From the NCBI GenBank assembly GCA_019113825.1, contig DXGR01000042.1, positions 1 to 64,000 of the forward strand: a stretch of 64,000 bases of DNA, in the 5' to 3' direction. This DNA is from Candidatus Stackebrandtia excrementipullorum (lineage in GTDB: Bacteria; Actinomycetota; Actinomycetes; Mycobacteriales; Micromonosporaceae). Positions 48,083-58,384 of the stretch are shown here, in pieces. The number at the start of each line of letters is the position of its first letter. The stretch's first letter is position 1. A program made the position numbers and the translations under genes. The notes beneath the pieces are model-generated. The model saw only the letters and a list, made by a program, of their open reading frames with translations, was not told where the DNA came from and made no database searches.

Positions 48083-48991
48083 TTACCGCGCGGTGTGTGC
48101 GGCCACCACGTCGGCTACGTACTTCTCGACCGTGCGACGCGGTTCCCAGCCGAGCGTCCGCATCTTCGAGTTGTCGGCTTCGCCACGCACCCGTTCACCG
48201 CGCAACGACGGCACCAAAGTGTATTCGGTGCCGAACATCTTCGCGACCTCCACAACCGGAAGCTCGTGGCCGCTACCGATCAGATAGCCGTCGCCTTTGC
48301 CGTGTTCGCCGCACATGACGAGCCCGTCGATCGTGTCGTCGATGTGGGTGAAGTCGCGAGTCTGTGTGCCGGGTGACACGACCGTCAACGGCTCACCCTC
48401 ACGGTATTGCCGTTCGAAGATCCCGATGACCGTCGCGTACCGGCCCTCCTCGATCTGCCCCGGCCCGTAGACGTTGTAGAAGTAGGTGATGACGTAGTCG
48501 AGCCCGTACCAATCGCCGTAGTTGCGGATCAGTTCACCGTTCTTGGCTTTCGTCCACGCATACGGGTTGAGGTTTTCGTCCTCACCGTCGTTACCGAACT
48601 TGGAGCTCGACCCCGCGTACACGAGCCGCGCACCCCGGTCGTTGCAGAACTTGACGACCTCCTTGGTGCCCCACGTATTGTACTCCCATACGCGGTCGAA
48701 CTCGTCGAAAGACTGCGGGATTCGGGCGTACTCCCCCAGGTGGAACACCAGGTCCGGGTCGGCGATCTGCTGCTGTGGCCACACCTTGTTGATCGAGGCG
48801 GTGTCGGCCTCGATGTAAGTGACCCTGGGGTCCTCACATTCGACGTCCCGCCGACCGGTGAAGTAGTTGTCAAGGGACACTATGTGAGCGCTCGGATACT
48901 CGGTGAGGAGTCGACGGACCAGGTGGCTCCCGATGAAACCGGATCCCCCGGTCACCAGTATCGTCCTGTCGCTCACGAGCGTTCCCTTCAT
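48083..48991 (-). CDS. NAD-dependent epimerase/dehydratase (NDP-sugar)
   Basis: TILVTGGSGFIGSHLVRRLL, YAGSSSKFG, YVITYFYNVYGPGQ; start approximate. Confidence 0.92.
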   Translation of the reverse strand: MKGTLVSDRTILVTGGSGFIGSHLVRRLLTEYPSAHIVSLDNYFTGRRDVECEDPRVTYIEADTASINKVWPQQQIADPDLVFHLGEYARIPQSFDEFDRVWEYNTWGTKEVVKFCNDRGARLVYAGSSSKFGNDGEDENLNPYAWTKAKNGELIRNYGDWYGLDYVITYFYNVYGPGQIEEGRYATVIGIFERQYREGEPLTVVSPGTQTRDFTHIDDTIDGLVMCGEHGKGDGYLIGSGHELPVVEVAKMFGTEYTLVPSLRGERVRGEADNSKMRTLGWEPRRTVEKYVADVVAAHTAR

Positions 48992-49021
48992 CTGGCGGCA
49001 ATCTATAGGCAACCTTCGACT

Positions 49022-49876
49022 TTACCGGACCGCGCCCGCCATGGCCTCGAGCCGCCTGATGCGTTCGGGCATCGGCGGATGGGTGGAGAACAACTTGGAC
49101 AAACCGCCGCCCGCGAACGGACTGGCGATCATCATGTGGGCGGTCTCCGCAACGGGGCCTTCGGGTTTCATCGGCAGTTTGTCGACGCCACCGGAGATCT
49201 TACGCAACGCGCTCGCCAACGCCAGCGGGTCACCGGTCAGCTCGGCACCCGACTCGTCGGCTTGATACTCGCGACTACGGCTGATCGCCATCTGTATGAC
49301 ACCGGCGGCGATCGGACCCAGAATCATCGTCAGCAACAGGACCAGCGGGTTCGGACCGCCACGGTCGTTGCCCAGCGGAATGAACCACGCGATGTTGGCC
49401 AGGACCGCGATGATGCTCGCCATCGCACCGGCGACACTGGCGATCAGAATGTCCCGGTTATACACGTGCGACAGTTCGTGCCCGATGACGGCACGCAGTT
49501 CCCTTGGGGTCAATATCCGCACGATGCCGTCTGTGACGGCAACCGCCGCGTTCTCCGGATTACGTCCCGTAGCGAACGCGTTGGGCTGCTGCGTCGGGCT
49601 GACGTACAACCGGGGCATCGGTTGCCCCGCCTTGTCGGACAACTCTCGTACCATCGCGTACAACTGCGGGGCTTGCTGTTCGGTGATCGGTTTGGCCTTC
49701 ATCGACCGCAGCGCAAGCTTGTCGGAGTTGAAATAGGTGTATGCGTTCATGCCGATCGCGACGACACCGGCGATCACGAGACCGATTGTGCCGCCGATCC
49801 AGTACCCGACCGCGATGATCAAGGCCGACATCAGACCCAACAGCAGCGCCGTCTTCAATCCGTTGCGATGCTTCAT
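49022..49876 (-). CDS. htpX: M48-family HtpX-like membrane metalloprotease
   Basis: [27 protein letters not shown] (HExxH), [24 protein letters not shown]; start at 49876. Confidence 0.92.
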   Translation of the reverse strand: MKHRNGLKTALLLGLMSALIIAVGYWIGGTIGLVIAGVVAIGMNAYTYFNSDKLALRSMKAKPITEQQAPQLYAMVRELSDKAGQPMPRLYVSPTQQPNAFATGRNPENAAVAVTDGIVRILTPRELRAVIGHELSHVYNRDILIASVAGAMASIIAVLANIAWFIPLGNDRGGPNPLVLLLTMILGPIAAGVIQMAISRSREYQADESGAELTGDPLALASALRKISGGVDKLPMKPEGPVAETAHMMIASPFAGGGLSKLFSTHPPMPERIRRLEAMAGAVR

Positions 49877-50036
49877 GCCACCCCCCGGCTCACTTCCGCG
49901 ACGTCCCACGGCCGCGGATTCAAACCCTGTAACGCCGTAATCTCGCGTTGTCTTCCCAACTGTGATCTACCCGGATACGCCGCTTCCCAAGCTCGTCACG
50001 GTCGCGTACCGGTCCGCGGCCGCTCCGGCGGGGCGG

Positions 50037-51470
50037 TCAGAAGACGGCCGTCGCCCACACCAGTTGGGGCGCGAACCCGACCACGATCATCACCACGGTC
50101 GCCACCGCCGTCGTCACCGCGACGGGCCACGTGGTCCGAACCGGGGGCGTCGTGTCACCGCCGGAGCGGACGACGGCCACACCGAAACGGATGTAGTAGA
50201 CCAGCCCGACAACGGCGTTCACGGCCACCACGACGGCCAGCCACGGCAACGGCTCCGCGACGACCGAGAGCACCGTGACCTTGGCGAACAGTCCCGCCAG
50301 CCCCGGTGGAAGCCCCGCCAACGCCGCCAACGCCAACAACAGCGCCACAGCCGCCACCGGCGAGGTCCGCAGCGAACCCGCCAGGTCGACAATCCGCCCA
50401 CCGTCGCTTTCACGCCCCCGCAGCGTGATGAGAGCGGCAAACACGACCAGCTCCATCACCACGTACAGCAACGCGAACACGAGGACCGCCGCTGCGGCGT
50501 CGCTTGACCCGCCGGATGCCGCGTAGCCGGTCAACGGCACCAGCAGATACCCGGCCTGAGCGATCGACGACCATGCCAGGAGACGAACAGTGCGGTGCTG
50601 CCGCAACGCGACGAGGTTGCCAACGGTCATGGACGCGACCGCCAACACCGCAAGGACCGGCCACACCGAGCCCAGGATCGGGGTCAAGCCCTCGGTGACC
50701 ACCCACAACAGCGCGGCCACACCGCCGAGCTTCGACGCGGTCGACAGGTAGGCGGCGATCGGGAGCGGCGCTCCGTCATAGGTGCCCGCCGCCCAGCCGT
50801 GCAACGGCACCGCGGCAAGTTTGAACGACATTCCGGCCACGACCATCGCGGCGCCTACCAGTGACAACGGTGTCACGGTCAAAGTCTGTGCCAAAGCCGA
50901 CAGGTGCACCGCCCCACCGGCGACGAACAAGATCCCGGCCCCGAACAGGGTCACCGCACCGGCCGCCACCGATACGAGGAGAAAGTTCACCGCGGCTTCG
51001 GCGCTGCGTCGGCTCTCACCGCGCATGGCGACCAGCGCGTACAACGGCAACGTCAACGTCTCCAACGCGACAATGATCGTGACCAGGTCGCGCGCATACG
51101 CCAGTATCACGCCTCCGGTCAACGAGCACGCCAACAGGAACACGTACTCCCCGGCGGGCGCGTGGCCGTCACGCAGCAGCGGCGACGACAACGCCAGGAC
51201 CGCCAACGCGAGAACCGTCAACGCGACGACGAAGACCGTCCCCGGGACACCGGTGACCAACGAGCAGCCCGCTTCGGAACAGAACGTCTCGCGTGGCTGC
51301 GCAAGCCCAACACCGACGGCGGCCGTCGCCGTGACGGTGAAACCGATCGCGGCCACGGCCGAGGTCACGCCCCGGCGGCCGAAGACCAGATCGAACAGCA
51401 GGACCAGAACGACCGTTCCGGCCGCGGCGTAGCCCGGCAACAGCGCGACGTGATCGATGGTCTGGTTCAT
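50037..51470 (-). CDS. nuoN: NADH-quinone oxidoreductase subunit N, second copy
   Basis: ETLTLPLYALVAM, AVPLHGWAAGTYDGAPLPIAAYLSTASKLG; start approximate (51470 or 51482). Confidence 0.85.
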   Translation of the reverse strand: MNQTIDHVALLPGYAAAGTVVLVLLFDLVFGRRGVTSAVAAIGFTVTATAAVGVGLAQPRETFCSEAGCSLVTGVPGTVFVVALTVLALAVLALSSPLLRDGHAPAGEYVFLLACSLTGGVILAYARDLVTIIVALETLTLPLYALVAMRGESRRSAEAAVNFLLVSVAAGAVTLFGAGILFVAGGAVHLSALAQTLTVTPLSLVGAAMVVAGMSFKLAAVPLHGWAAGTYDGAPLPIAAYLSTASKLGGVAALLWVVTEGLTPILGSVWPVLAVLAVASMTVGNLVALRQHRTVRLLAWSSIAQAGYLLVPLTGYAASGGSSDAAAAVLVFALLYVVMELVVFAALITLRGRESDGGRIVDLAGSLRTSPVAAVALLLALAALAGLPPGLAGLFAKVTVLSVVAEPLPWLAVVVAVNAVVGLVYYIRFGVAVVRSGGDTTPPVRTTWPVAVTTAVATVVMIVVGFAPQLVWATAVF

Positions 51471-52924
51471 CGTGTGATCCACTCCAGAAGGTCACCGGTG
51501 AAACCGTCGAGCAACACCCACGGCATGATCCCGAATGCGACGATCGCCAGGACCAACGGCGCCCACAAGACCACCTGCGATGTGGTGGTCGCGTCGTCCA
51601 CCGGTGACACGGCCGTCGACGGCGGTCCGTGAGAAACCTTGCGCAACATGCGCAGTAGGTACGCGGCGGCCAAGGCCGCGCCCAACGCCGCGAGCACCGC
51701 CGCGACAGCCCCCCAGTCGTCGAATACGTCGAAGGCGGCGTACACGGTGAACGCCTCACCCCAGAAGCCGGCGAGGCCCGGCAACCCAAGTGAGGCCAAC
51801 GCGGCGAAACCGAGAACCCCCGCCAGTCGGGGCGCCACATCGCGGAGACCACCCAACCGATCGAGGTCACCGGTACCCGTGGTGTCTTTGATCGCACCAA
51901 CCAGGAAAAACAGTAGGCCGGTGATGAGCCCGTGGGCGATGTTGCCGTACAGGGCGGCGTTCACGCCGACGCTCGACAGTGTGGCGATTCCCAGGAGCAC
52001 AAAACCCATGTGCCCCACCGATGAATAGGCGATCAGGCGTTTGAGCTCGGTCTGGGCCAGACACACCAGCCCACCGACGATGATCGCCGCGACCGCGAGC
52101 ACCGTCAGGACACCTTGGGCTGCTTCGACTCCGGCGGGAGTCACACCGAGTCCGACACGGATCAGCCCGTAGGTACCCATCTTCAACAGCACACCGGCCA
52201 ACATCACGGACCCGACGGTCGGTGCCTCGGTGTGCGCGTCCGGCAGCCAGGTATGCAAAGGCCACAGTGGGCTTTTGATTGCGAACCCGACGCCCAACAG
52301 CGCGAACGCGAGCAGCTGCGTCCGGTCCGACATGCCGGCGCCTCGCGACTGTGTCAACGCCACGATGTCGCCCGTCCCGGTGCCGGAGACCACCACGAAC
52401 ACCCCGACCAGCAACAGCAGCGAACCCAGGAGCGTGTAGAGCGCGAACTTCACGGCCGCGTGACGCCGGTTCGCACCTCCCCAGAACGCGATGATCGCGT
52501 ACATGGGCAGCAGGACGACCTCGAAGAAGACGAAGAACACGACGAGGTTCATCGACAGGAACACACCGACGATGCCGACCTCGACGGCCAACAGCAACGC
52601 GATCAGTTGGGCCCCGCGCGGTGTGTCGGTAACAAGCACGTGCAGGCAACACAGCACCGTCAGTCCGGCGGTGAGAACGATCAACGGGTATGAGATCCCG
52701 TCGACGCCCAGATCGAAGCGCAACCCGAGAGGCTCCACCCACGGCACGTCGAAACGATGCCACAACGGACCGTCGGATGCCGCGACCGGCAACACCGCCG
52801 CCGCCACGACCGCCGCCACCGCGAAACCGGTGGCGATCCACGCGCCGACCCGGTTGCGCACGGCCATCGCCACCAGTCCGCCCAACGTCGGCAGCACCAC
52901 GGTGGAGAGCAACACGAACGTCAC
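51467..52924 (-). CDS. nuoM: NADH-quinone oxidoreductase subunit M, second copy
   Basis: FDLGVDGISYPLIVL, FFVFFEVVLLPMYAII, KSPLWPLHTWLPDAHTEAPTVGSVMLAGVLLKMGTYG; GTG start 52924. Confidence 0.9.
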   Translation of the reverse strand: MTFVLLSTVVLPTLGGLVAMAVRNRVGAWIATGFAVAAVVAAAVLPVAASDGPLWHRFDVPWVEPLGLRFDLGVDGISYPLIVLTAGLTVLCCLHVLVTDTPRGAQLIALLLAVEVGIVGVFLSMNLVVFFVFFEVVLLPMYAIIAFWGGANRRHAAVKFALYTLLGSLLLLVGVFVVVSGTGTGDIVALTQSRGAGMSDRTQLLAFALLGVGFAIKSPLWPLHTWLPDAHTEAPTVGSVMLAGVLLKMGTYGLIRVGLGVTPAGVEAAQGVLTVLAVAAIIVGGLVCLAQTELKRLIAYSSVGHMGFVLLGIATLSSVGVNAALYGNIAHGLITGLLFFLVGAIKDTTGTGDLDRLGGLRDVAPRLAGVLGFAALASLGLPGLAGFWGEAFTVYAAFDVFDDWGAVAAVLAALGAALAAAYLLRMLRKVSHGPPSTAVSPVDDATTTSQVVLWAPLVLAIVAFGIMPWVLLDGFTGDLLEWITR

Positions 52925-54720
52925 GCGAAACCTCCCCAGTAGGCGGCCAGGCCGACCAACACGATGACGGCTACGCCGGCCAGTGCCGACAGCAGGTGTC
53001 GGGGCACCCCTGCCGTATGGGCTTGGGCCACCAGCGCCGCCATCGCGGACGTCGACCGCCCGACGCCTTCGACCGCGCCGTCGACGAGCCCGGTGTCCCC
53101 ACGCCGAACGGCCCGCGCCAGCCCACGCAACGGCCGCGTCACCAGGCGGTCCTGCACACCGTCGAAGCCGAAACCGTCGGCGGCGAAGGCTGCGGCCCGC
53201 CCGGTCACCGGGTCGACCGCCGGGTTCGCGCGCCATCGCCACCACATGCCGCCCGCTCCCAGCGCCGCCACGGCCAGTACCGGGACGGTCGGCCACACGT
53301 GAAGTTCGACGACGGCGACCGGACCGACGAACCCGGCCGCACCCAACAGGACGGTCGGTACGGACAACACGACCAGTGGGATCCACATCGCCGGTCCCGG
53401 ATCGTGTGGCCGGGCGGGGCTTCGGCGGTCGGCGAAAAACGTGCGGAGCCAAGCGCGCGTCGCATAGGCGGCGGTGATTCCGACGGTCACGATCCCCGCC
53501 CACAGCACGATGGTGCCCGCGGACGTGTCGGCTGCGGCGGCCGCCGCGAGAATGCCTTCCTTGCTCCAGAAACCCGACAGTGGCGGTAGACCCGCCAACG
53601 CCGCGAAGCCGAGCGTCATCGTCCAAAACGTCACCGGCGCGCCTCGCCGGAGACCGCCCATCCGGAACATCGCGTTACTCGCGACCATGTGAATGACAGC
53701 CCCGGCCCCCAAGAACAGCAACGCCTTGAACGCCGCATGGCTCAACAGATGGAACATGGCCGCGTCACCGGCGGCCACGGCGATCCCCGCGAACATGAAC
53801 GCCACCTGGCTGACCGTCGACCACGCCAACACCCGTTTCAGGTCGTCGGACGCCAACGCGGCCAACGCGGCGGTCACCATCGTGACGGCCGCGATCATCG
53901 CCAGAACCAACCCGAGGAGATCCGATGTAAACAAAGGCAGGAGCCGGTACAGGAGGTAGGCGCCGGCCGCCACCATGGTGGCGGCGTGGATGAGAGCCGA
54001 GACCGGAGTCGGTCCCGCCATCGCGTCGGGAAGCCAGGTGTGGAGCGGGAACTGGGCGCTCTTACCGATCGCGCCGGCCAGGATCGGCAGGCCCGCCGCC
54101 AACAGCACACCCGGGTCGGCCAACGGGATCGCCAACAGCAACGCGGTGATGTTGAACGTACCGAAGTGGACACCGAGTACGACGATCCCCAGCAACAGTC
54201 CGACGTCGCCGACCCGAGTGACCAAAAATGCCTTGACCGCGGCCGTCGGCGCCTCCCGAAGTCGACGGTCGTGCCCGATGAGGAGATACGAACAGGCGCC
54301 CATGACCTCCCACCCGACGAGCAGCAGGATCAGATCGTCGGCGGTGACCACCAGGAGCATCGCGGCGGTGAACAGACTCACCTGAGCCGCATAGGGCACG
54401 TAGCGTTCGTCGTCACGCAGATAAGCCGTCGAATACAGCTGCACCAGCCATGCGACCACGGTCACCGCGACCGCAACATAGGCGGCCACGGGCTCGGCGA
54501 TCAGGTTCGCTTCAACGACGATGTCGCCGAAATCGGCGAGTACACGGCGAGCCGACGCCGTCGTCCCGGCGACCGCCAATATCAGCGACGAGACCAGAGC
54601 AACACCGATACCGGTCAAGCCCAGGGCGGTCGCGGCCCGGCGCCGTCGCAGCGGCACCAGCAAACCCGCCAGGCCCGCAACCGCCGGAGCCAACGGAAGC
54701 AGCCAGATCACCTCGATCAC
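52921..54720 (-). CDS. nuoL: NADH-quinone oxidoreductase subunit L, second copy
   Basis: 599 aa; LLLVGWEVMGACSYLLIGH, SAQFPLHTWLPDAMAGPTPVSALIHAATMVAAGAYLLYRL. Confidence 0.92.
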   Translation of the reverse strand: MIEVIWLLPLAPAVAGLAGLLVPLRRRRAATALGLTGIGVALVSSLILAVAGTTASARRVLADFGDIVVEANLIAEPVAAYVAVAVTVVAWLVQLYSTAYLRDDERYVPYAAQVSLFTAAMLLVVTADDLILLLVGWEVMGACSYLLIGHDRRLREAPTAAVKAFLVTRVGDVGLLLGIVVLGVHFGTFNITALLLAIPLADPGVLLAAGLPILAGAIGKSAQFPLHTWLPDAMAGPTPVSALIHAATMVAAGAYLLYRLLPLFTSDLLGLVLAMIAAVTMVTAALAALASDDLKRVLAWSTVSQVAFMFAGIAVAAGDAAMFHLLSHAAFKALLFLGAGAVIHMVASNAMFRMGGLRRGAPVTFWTMTLGFAALAGLPPLSGFWSKEGILAAAAAADTSAGTIVLWAGIVTVGITAAYATRAWLRTFFADRRSPARPHDPGPAMWIPLVVLSVPTVLLGAAGFVGPVAVVELHVWPTVPVLAVAALGAGGMWWRWRANPAVDPVTGRAAAFAADGFGFDGVQDRLVTRPLRGLARAVRRGDTGLVDGAVEGVGRSTSAMAALVAQAHTAGVPRHLLSALAGVAVIVLVGLAAYWGGFA

Positions 54721-55073
54721 GGCGCCTCCCCCGCTCGATCCGACATCGAAACGGAGCGTTCAACCGGCCCCTCGGTGTCGATGCCGTCGGTGTCGATGCT
54801 GCCGCGCAACCGATACAGCTTCAGGACAAGCGCCAAACCGACCCCCACCTCGGCGGCCGCAATAACGATGACGAACAACGCGAACGTCTGTCCCGTGTGC
54901 CCCGAGTCGCCGTGAAGAGGAGCGACGTCGGCGGTGATGAGCAACAGGTTTACCGCACCCAGCATGAGTTCGACGGCGGCCAACATCATGACCGCGTTGC
55001 GTCGCACCAGGACGCCGTAAACCCCCACACCGAACAGCAGACAGGCGAGGACGTACGGAATCACCGGATGCAC
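54717..55073 (-). CDS. nuoK: NADH-quinone oxidoreductase subunit K, second copy
   Basis: [30 protein letters not shown]...ALFVIVIAAAEVGVGLALVLKLYRL. Confidence 0.9.
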   Translation of the reverse strand: MHPVIPYVLACLLFGVGVYGVLVRRNAVMMLAAVELMLGAVNLLLITADVAPLHGDSGHTGQTFALFVIVIAAAEVGVGLALVLKLYRLRGSIDTDGIDTEGPVERSVSMSDRAGEAP

Positions 55074-55193
55074 TAGGCATCACCGGCCACACGGGTAAGC
55101 CACATGGCCCTATCTTGCCTTCTTCGACACCGATGTGGGGATCAGGGCGACGCCACCGATAGGCGACTCACCGCGAGCCGCCCCCCGAACACG

Positions 55194-55233
55194 CCGGTGG
55201 CCCGGGCGCCACACGGGCGCACCGGGCCACCGG
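55194..55233. terminator. Very GC-rich hairpin between the two nuoKLMN sets
   Basis: CCGGTGGCCCGGGCGCC-ACAC-GGGCGCACCGGGCCACCGG. Confidence 0.7.
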
Positions 55234-55243
55234 TCACAACGAA

Positions 55244-56839
55244 CTACTGCGCCAAGAACTGTCCGGCGCCCTCAACGATGTTGAGGAGGAACTGCGGCGC
55301 GACGCCCAACAGGACGGTCGCGATGACACCCAGCGCCACCGCCGCACCGGTCATCGGACCGGGCAACGACACCGACGGGGCGTCGTCGACGGGCTGCTGC
55401 AACCACAGCAACACGACGACCTTCAAGTACGGGAACGCGAGGATCACGCTGGACAGAACACCGACGATCACCAGACCGGTCTGACCCGCCTCCAACGCCG
55501 ACGAGAACACCGCGAACTTGGCGGCGAACCCGGACGTGAGCGGAATACCGGCGAACGCCAGCATCAGCAGAGTAAAGATCAACGCGAACCGTGGCGAACG
55601 CTTCGCCAACCCGGCCCAACGCGACAGGTGCGTCGCCTCACCGGCGGAGTCACGCACCAGTGTCACCACCGCAAATGCGGCCAGGACGGTGAAGCCGTAG
55701 GCCACCAGGTAGAACAAGGTGGCACCGAGGGCCTGCCCCAGCGCGATGACACCGACCAGCAGGTAACCGGCGTTCGCGATCGACGAGTAGGCCAGCAGAC
55801 GCTTGATGTCGGTCTGCGTAACGGCCAGAATCGAACCGACCACCATCGTCGCGATCGCGACGGTGATCATGATCGGCTCCCAGTCCCAGGCCAGGCTTGT
55901 CCCATCGGGGTTACCGCTGTTGGCGAACGCCACGTTGAACACCCGCAGAAGTCCGCCGAAGGCGGCGACCTTCGTGCAGGCGGCCATCAAAGCGGTGATC
56001 GGGGTCGGCGCGCCGGTATAGACGTCGGGCGTCCACACGTGGAATGGAACGGCGGCGGCCTTGAACAGCAGCGCAACCGCCAAAAGTCCCAGGCCGGCCA
56101 GCAACAGCACCTGCGAGTTGCCGGATGCGGCCACCGCGGCGTTGATGTCGACCAGCTGCACCGAACCGGCGTAGCCGTATAGGAGCGCGACACCGTAGAT
56201 GAAGAACGCCGACGCGAAGGCTCCCAGGAGGAAGTACTTCATCGCCGCTTCCTGTGACAGCAGGCGCTTCCGCCGAGCCAGGCCGCACAGCATATACAGC
56301 GGCAGCGAGAACGCCTCCAGTGCGATGAAGAGCGTCAACAGGTCACCGGCGACGCAGAAGAGCATCATGCCGCCGATGGCGAACATTGTCAGCGGGAAGA
56401 CCTCGGTGAGGCCCTCCTTACGGGCCTGATCAACGTCTGCGCGGCTCCCTACGGGGACCGCGGCCTGCGCCACGAACGCGCCGCCGCTGGCGACACGACG
56501 CTCGGCGATCAACAGGATAGAGACCAATCCGAGCACCAGGATCGTTCCCATGAGGAACAGTCCCGGACCGTCGATGACGATCGAGTCGACTCGGCTTCCG
56601 TCTCCGGTGACCAGCGCCGGACGGTGGTCACCGACGTTGGGAATGATCATCACCAACGCGGCCAACAGGCCACCGGCGGCCAACGCCAACTGAACGATGT
56701 AGCGGTAGGCCTTGGGCACCAGGGCTTCAAGCAGAATCCCCAGGAAGGCGACCCCGAAGACGATCATCAGCGGGGCAAGCCCGACGTAATCGAGCGTCGG
56801 GAAGTTCATCTGCGTTTCAGCAAGAACCATGGTGGACAC
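55244..56839 (-). CDS. nuoN: NADH-quinone oxidoreductase subunit N
   Basis: 531 aa; ALEAFSLPLYMLCGLARRKRLLSQEAAMKYFLLGAF, AAAVPFHVWTPDVYTGAPTPITALMAACTKVAAFG. Confidence 0.95.
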   Translation of the reverse strand: MSTMVLAETQMNFPTLDYVGLAPLMIVFGVAFLGILLEALVPKAYRYIVQLALAAGGLLAALVMIIPNVGDHRPALVTGDGSRVDSIVIDGPGLFLMGTILVLGLVSILLIAERRVASGGAFVAQAAVPVGSRADVDQARKEGLTEVFPLTMFAIGGMMLFCVAGDLLTLFIALEAFSLPLYMLCGLARRKRLLSQEAAMKYFLLGAFASAFFIYGVALLYGYAGSVQLVDINAAVAASGNSQVLLLAGLGLLAVALLFKAAAVPFHVWTPDVYTGAPTPITALMAACTKVAAFGGLLRVFNVAFANSGNPDGTSLAWDWEPIMITVAIATMVVGSILAVTQTDIKRLLAYSSIANAGYLLVGVIALGQALGATLFYLVAYGFTVLAAFAVVTLVRDSAGEATHLSRWAGLAKRSPRFALIFTLLMLAFAGIPLTSGFAAKFAVFSSALEAGQTGLVIVGVLSSVILAFPYLKVVVLLWLQQPVDDAPSVSLPGPMTGAAVALGVIATVLLGVAPQFLLNIVEGAGQFLAQ

Positions 56840-58384
56840 TTAATTGTCTCCCGTCACGACCGAGTCGGCTGTGGGCACGGTGGGCGCCGGATCGGTGACA
56901 CCGACGAAGCCGAGGGTGCTTTCCACCGCGGGATTGATGATGTCGAGCACCGGCTGCGGGTACACACCGAGCACGAGGATCCCGACGACCAGCGGCGCCA
57001 CGACAAGCTTCTCCCTCACGTTGAGGTCCTTACGCATCGCGGGCAGCTCGACGAGCTTCGGGTTCACCGTGCCCTGCATGGTCCGCTGGTACATCCACAT
57101 GACGTACGCCGCGGCCAGGATGATCCCCACCACCGAGATGACGGCGACGGGCTTGTTCACCGAGAAGGTTCCGAGCATCACCAGGAACTCCGACACGAAC
57201 GGTGCCGTACCCGGCAACGCCAGTGAGGCCAGCCCCGCGATGAAGAAGGTTCCCGCCAGCAACGGCAGAGCCTTACCGGCACCACCGAAGTCGGCGATCG
57301 CCGACGAACCGCGGCGGGCCGCCAACATACCGACCACGATGAACAACAGACCGGTCGCGAGACCGTGGTTGACCATGTAAAGGACGGCGCCGGTCCCGGA
57401 CTGTGTGGTGAACGCGAAGATCCCCACACCGATGAAACCGAAGTGTGCGATCGACGTGTAGGCGACAAGGCGTCGCAGGTCCGTCTGTCCGATCGCGACG
57501 AGCGCACCGTAGATGACACCGACCAACGCCAAGGCAATGGCCAACGGAGCGAACGTCTTCGACGCGTCGGGGAACAACGGCAGGCAGTAGCGCAGGATCG
57601 CGAACGTACCGATCTTGTCCATGACGCCTACGAGCAGCGCGGCAACCCCGGCGGGTGCGGCGCCACCGGCGTCGGGAAGCCAGGTGTGGAAGGGGAAGAA
57701 CGGGGCTTTGATCGCGAACGCGGCGAAGAAACCGAGGAACAGCCAGTTCTGCAGTCCCGTATCGAGGGGTTCGCCGTCGACGAGCGCCTGCCAGTCGAGC
57801 ACGCCGCCACTGGCGACCCACAGACCGATCAGCGCCGCCAGCAACACCATGCCACCCAGCAGCGAGTACAGGAAGAACTTCACGGCCGCGTACTGACGCC
57901 GTGCACCTCCATACGAGCCGATGAGGAAGTACATCGGCACCAGCATCACTTCGAAGAAGATGTAGAACAGCAACACGTTCGAAGCGATGAAGGTCCCGAT
58001 CATGGTCGCCTGCAGCACCAACAGCAGCGCGAAGAACGTCGGAACGTTACGTTTTTCGTTGTCGGCGTCGTTCCAGGACGCGCCGATCACGATGGGGGTC
58101 AACAAGGCGGTCAACGCGACCATGACCAACGCGATGCCGTCGACACCGAAGGCCAGGTTCAGGCCCCAGTCCGGCACCCACGAGTAGTGCTCGTTGAACT
58201 GGAGACCGGACGCACCCGTATCGAACTGGATGGTCACGATCGCGGCGATCACCAACACCGCCAGGGAGAAGCCCAAGGCGATGAACTTCGCCTGCCGGGG
58301 CTTGCCCTTGGGTACGGCGGCGGTGACCAGCGCCCCTATCAGGGGCACCACGATCAGTGCCGAAAGGAACGGAAACGAGCTCAC
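56840..58384 (-). CDS. nuoM: NADH-quinone oxidoreductase subunit M
   Basis: VSSFPFLSALIVVPLIGALVTAAVPKGK..., FYIFFEVMLVPMYFLIGSYGG, KAPFFPFHTWLPDAGGAAPAGVAALLVGVMDKIGTF; GTG start overlapping nuoL stop. Confidence 0.95.
   Translation of the reverse strand: MSSFPFLSALIVVPLIGALVTAAVPKGKPRQAKFIALGFSLAVLVIAAIVTIQFDTGASGLQFNEHYSWVPDWGLNLAFGVDGIALVMVALTALLTPIVIGASWNDADNEKRNVPTFFALLLVLQATMIGTFIASNVLLFYIFFEVMLVPMYFLIGSYGGARRQYAAVKFFLYSLLGGMVLLAALIGLWVASGGVLDWQALVDGEPLDTGLQNWLFLGFFAAFAIKAPFFPFHTWLPDAGGAAPAGVAALLVGVMDKIGTFAILRYCLPLFPDASKTFAPLAIALALVGVIYGALVAIGQTDLRRLVAYTSIAHFGFIGVGIFAFTTQSGTGAVLYMVNHGLATGLLFIVVGMLAARRGSSAIADFGGAGKALPLLAGTFFIAGLASLALPGTAPFVSEFLVMLGTFSVNKPVAVISVVGIILAAAYVMWMYQRTMQGTVNPKLVELPAMRKDLNVREKLVVAPLVVGILVLGVYPQPVLDIINPAVESTLGFVGVTDPAPTVPTADSVVTGDN

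Noticed and set aside
48407-50278. 623-aa plus-strand ORF across epimerase and HtpX genes
   Set aside because: Antisense to well-supported minus-strand genes; composition typical of spurious high-GC ORFs.
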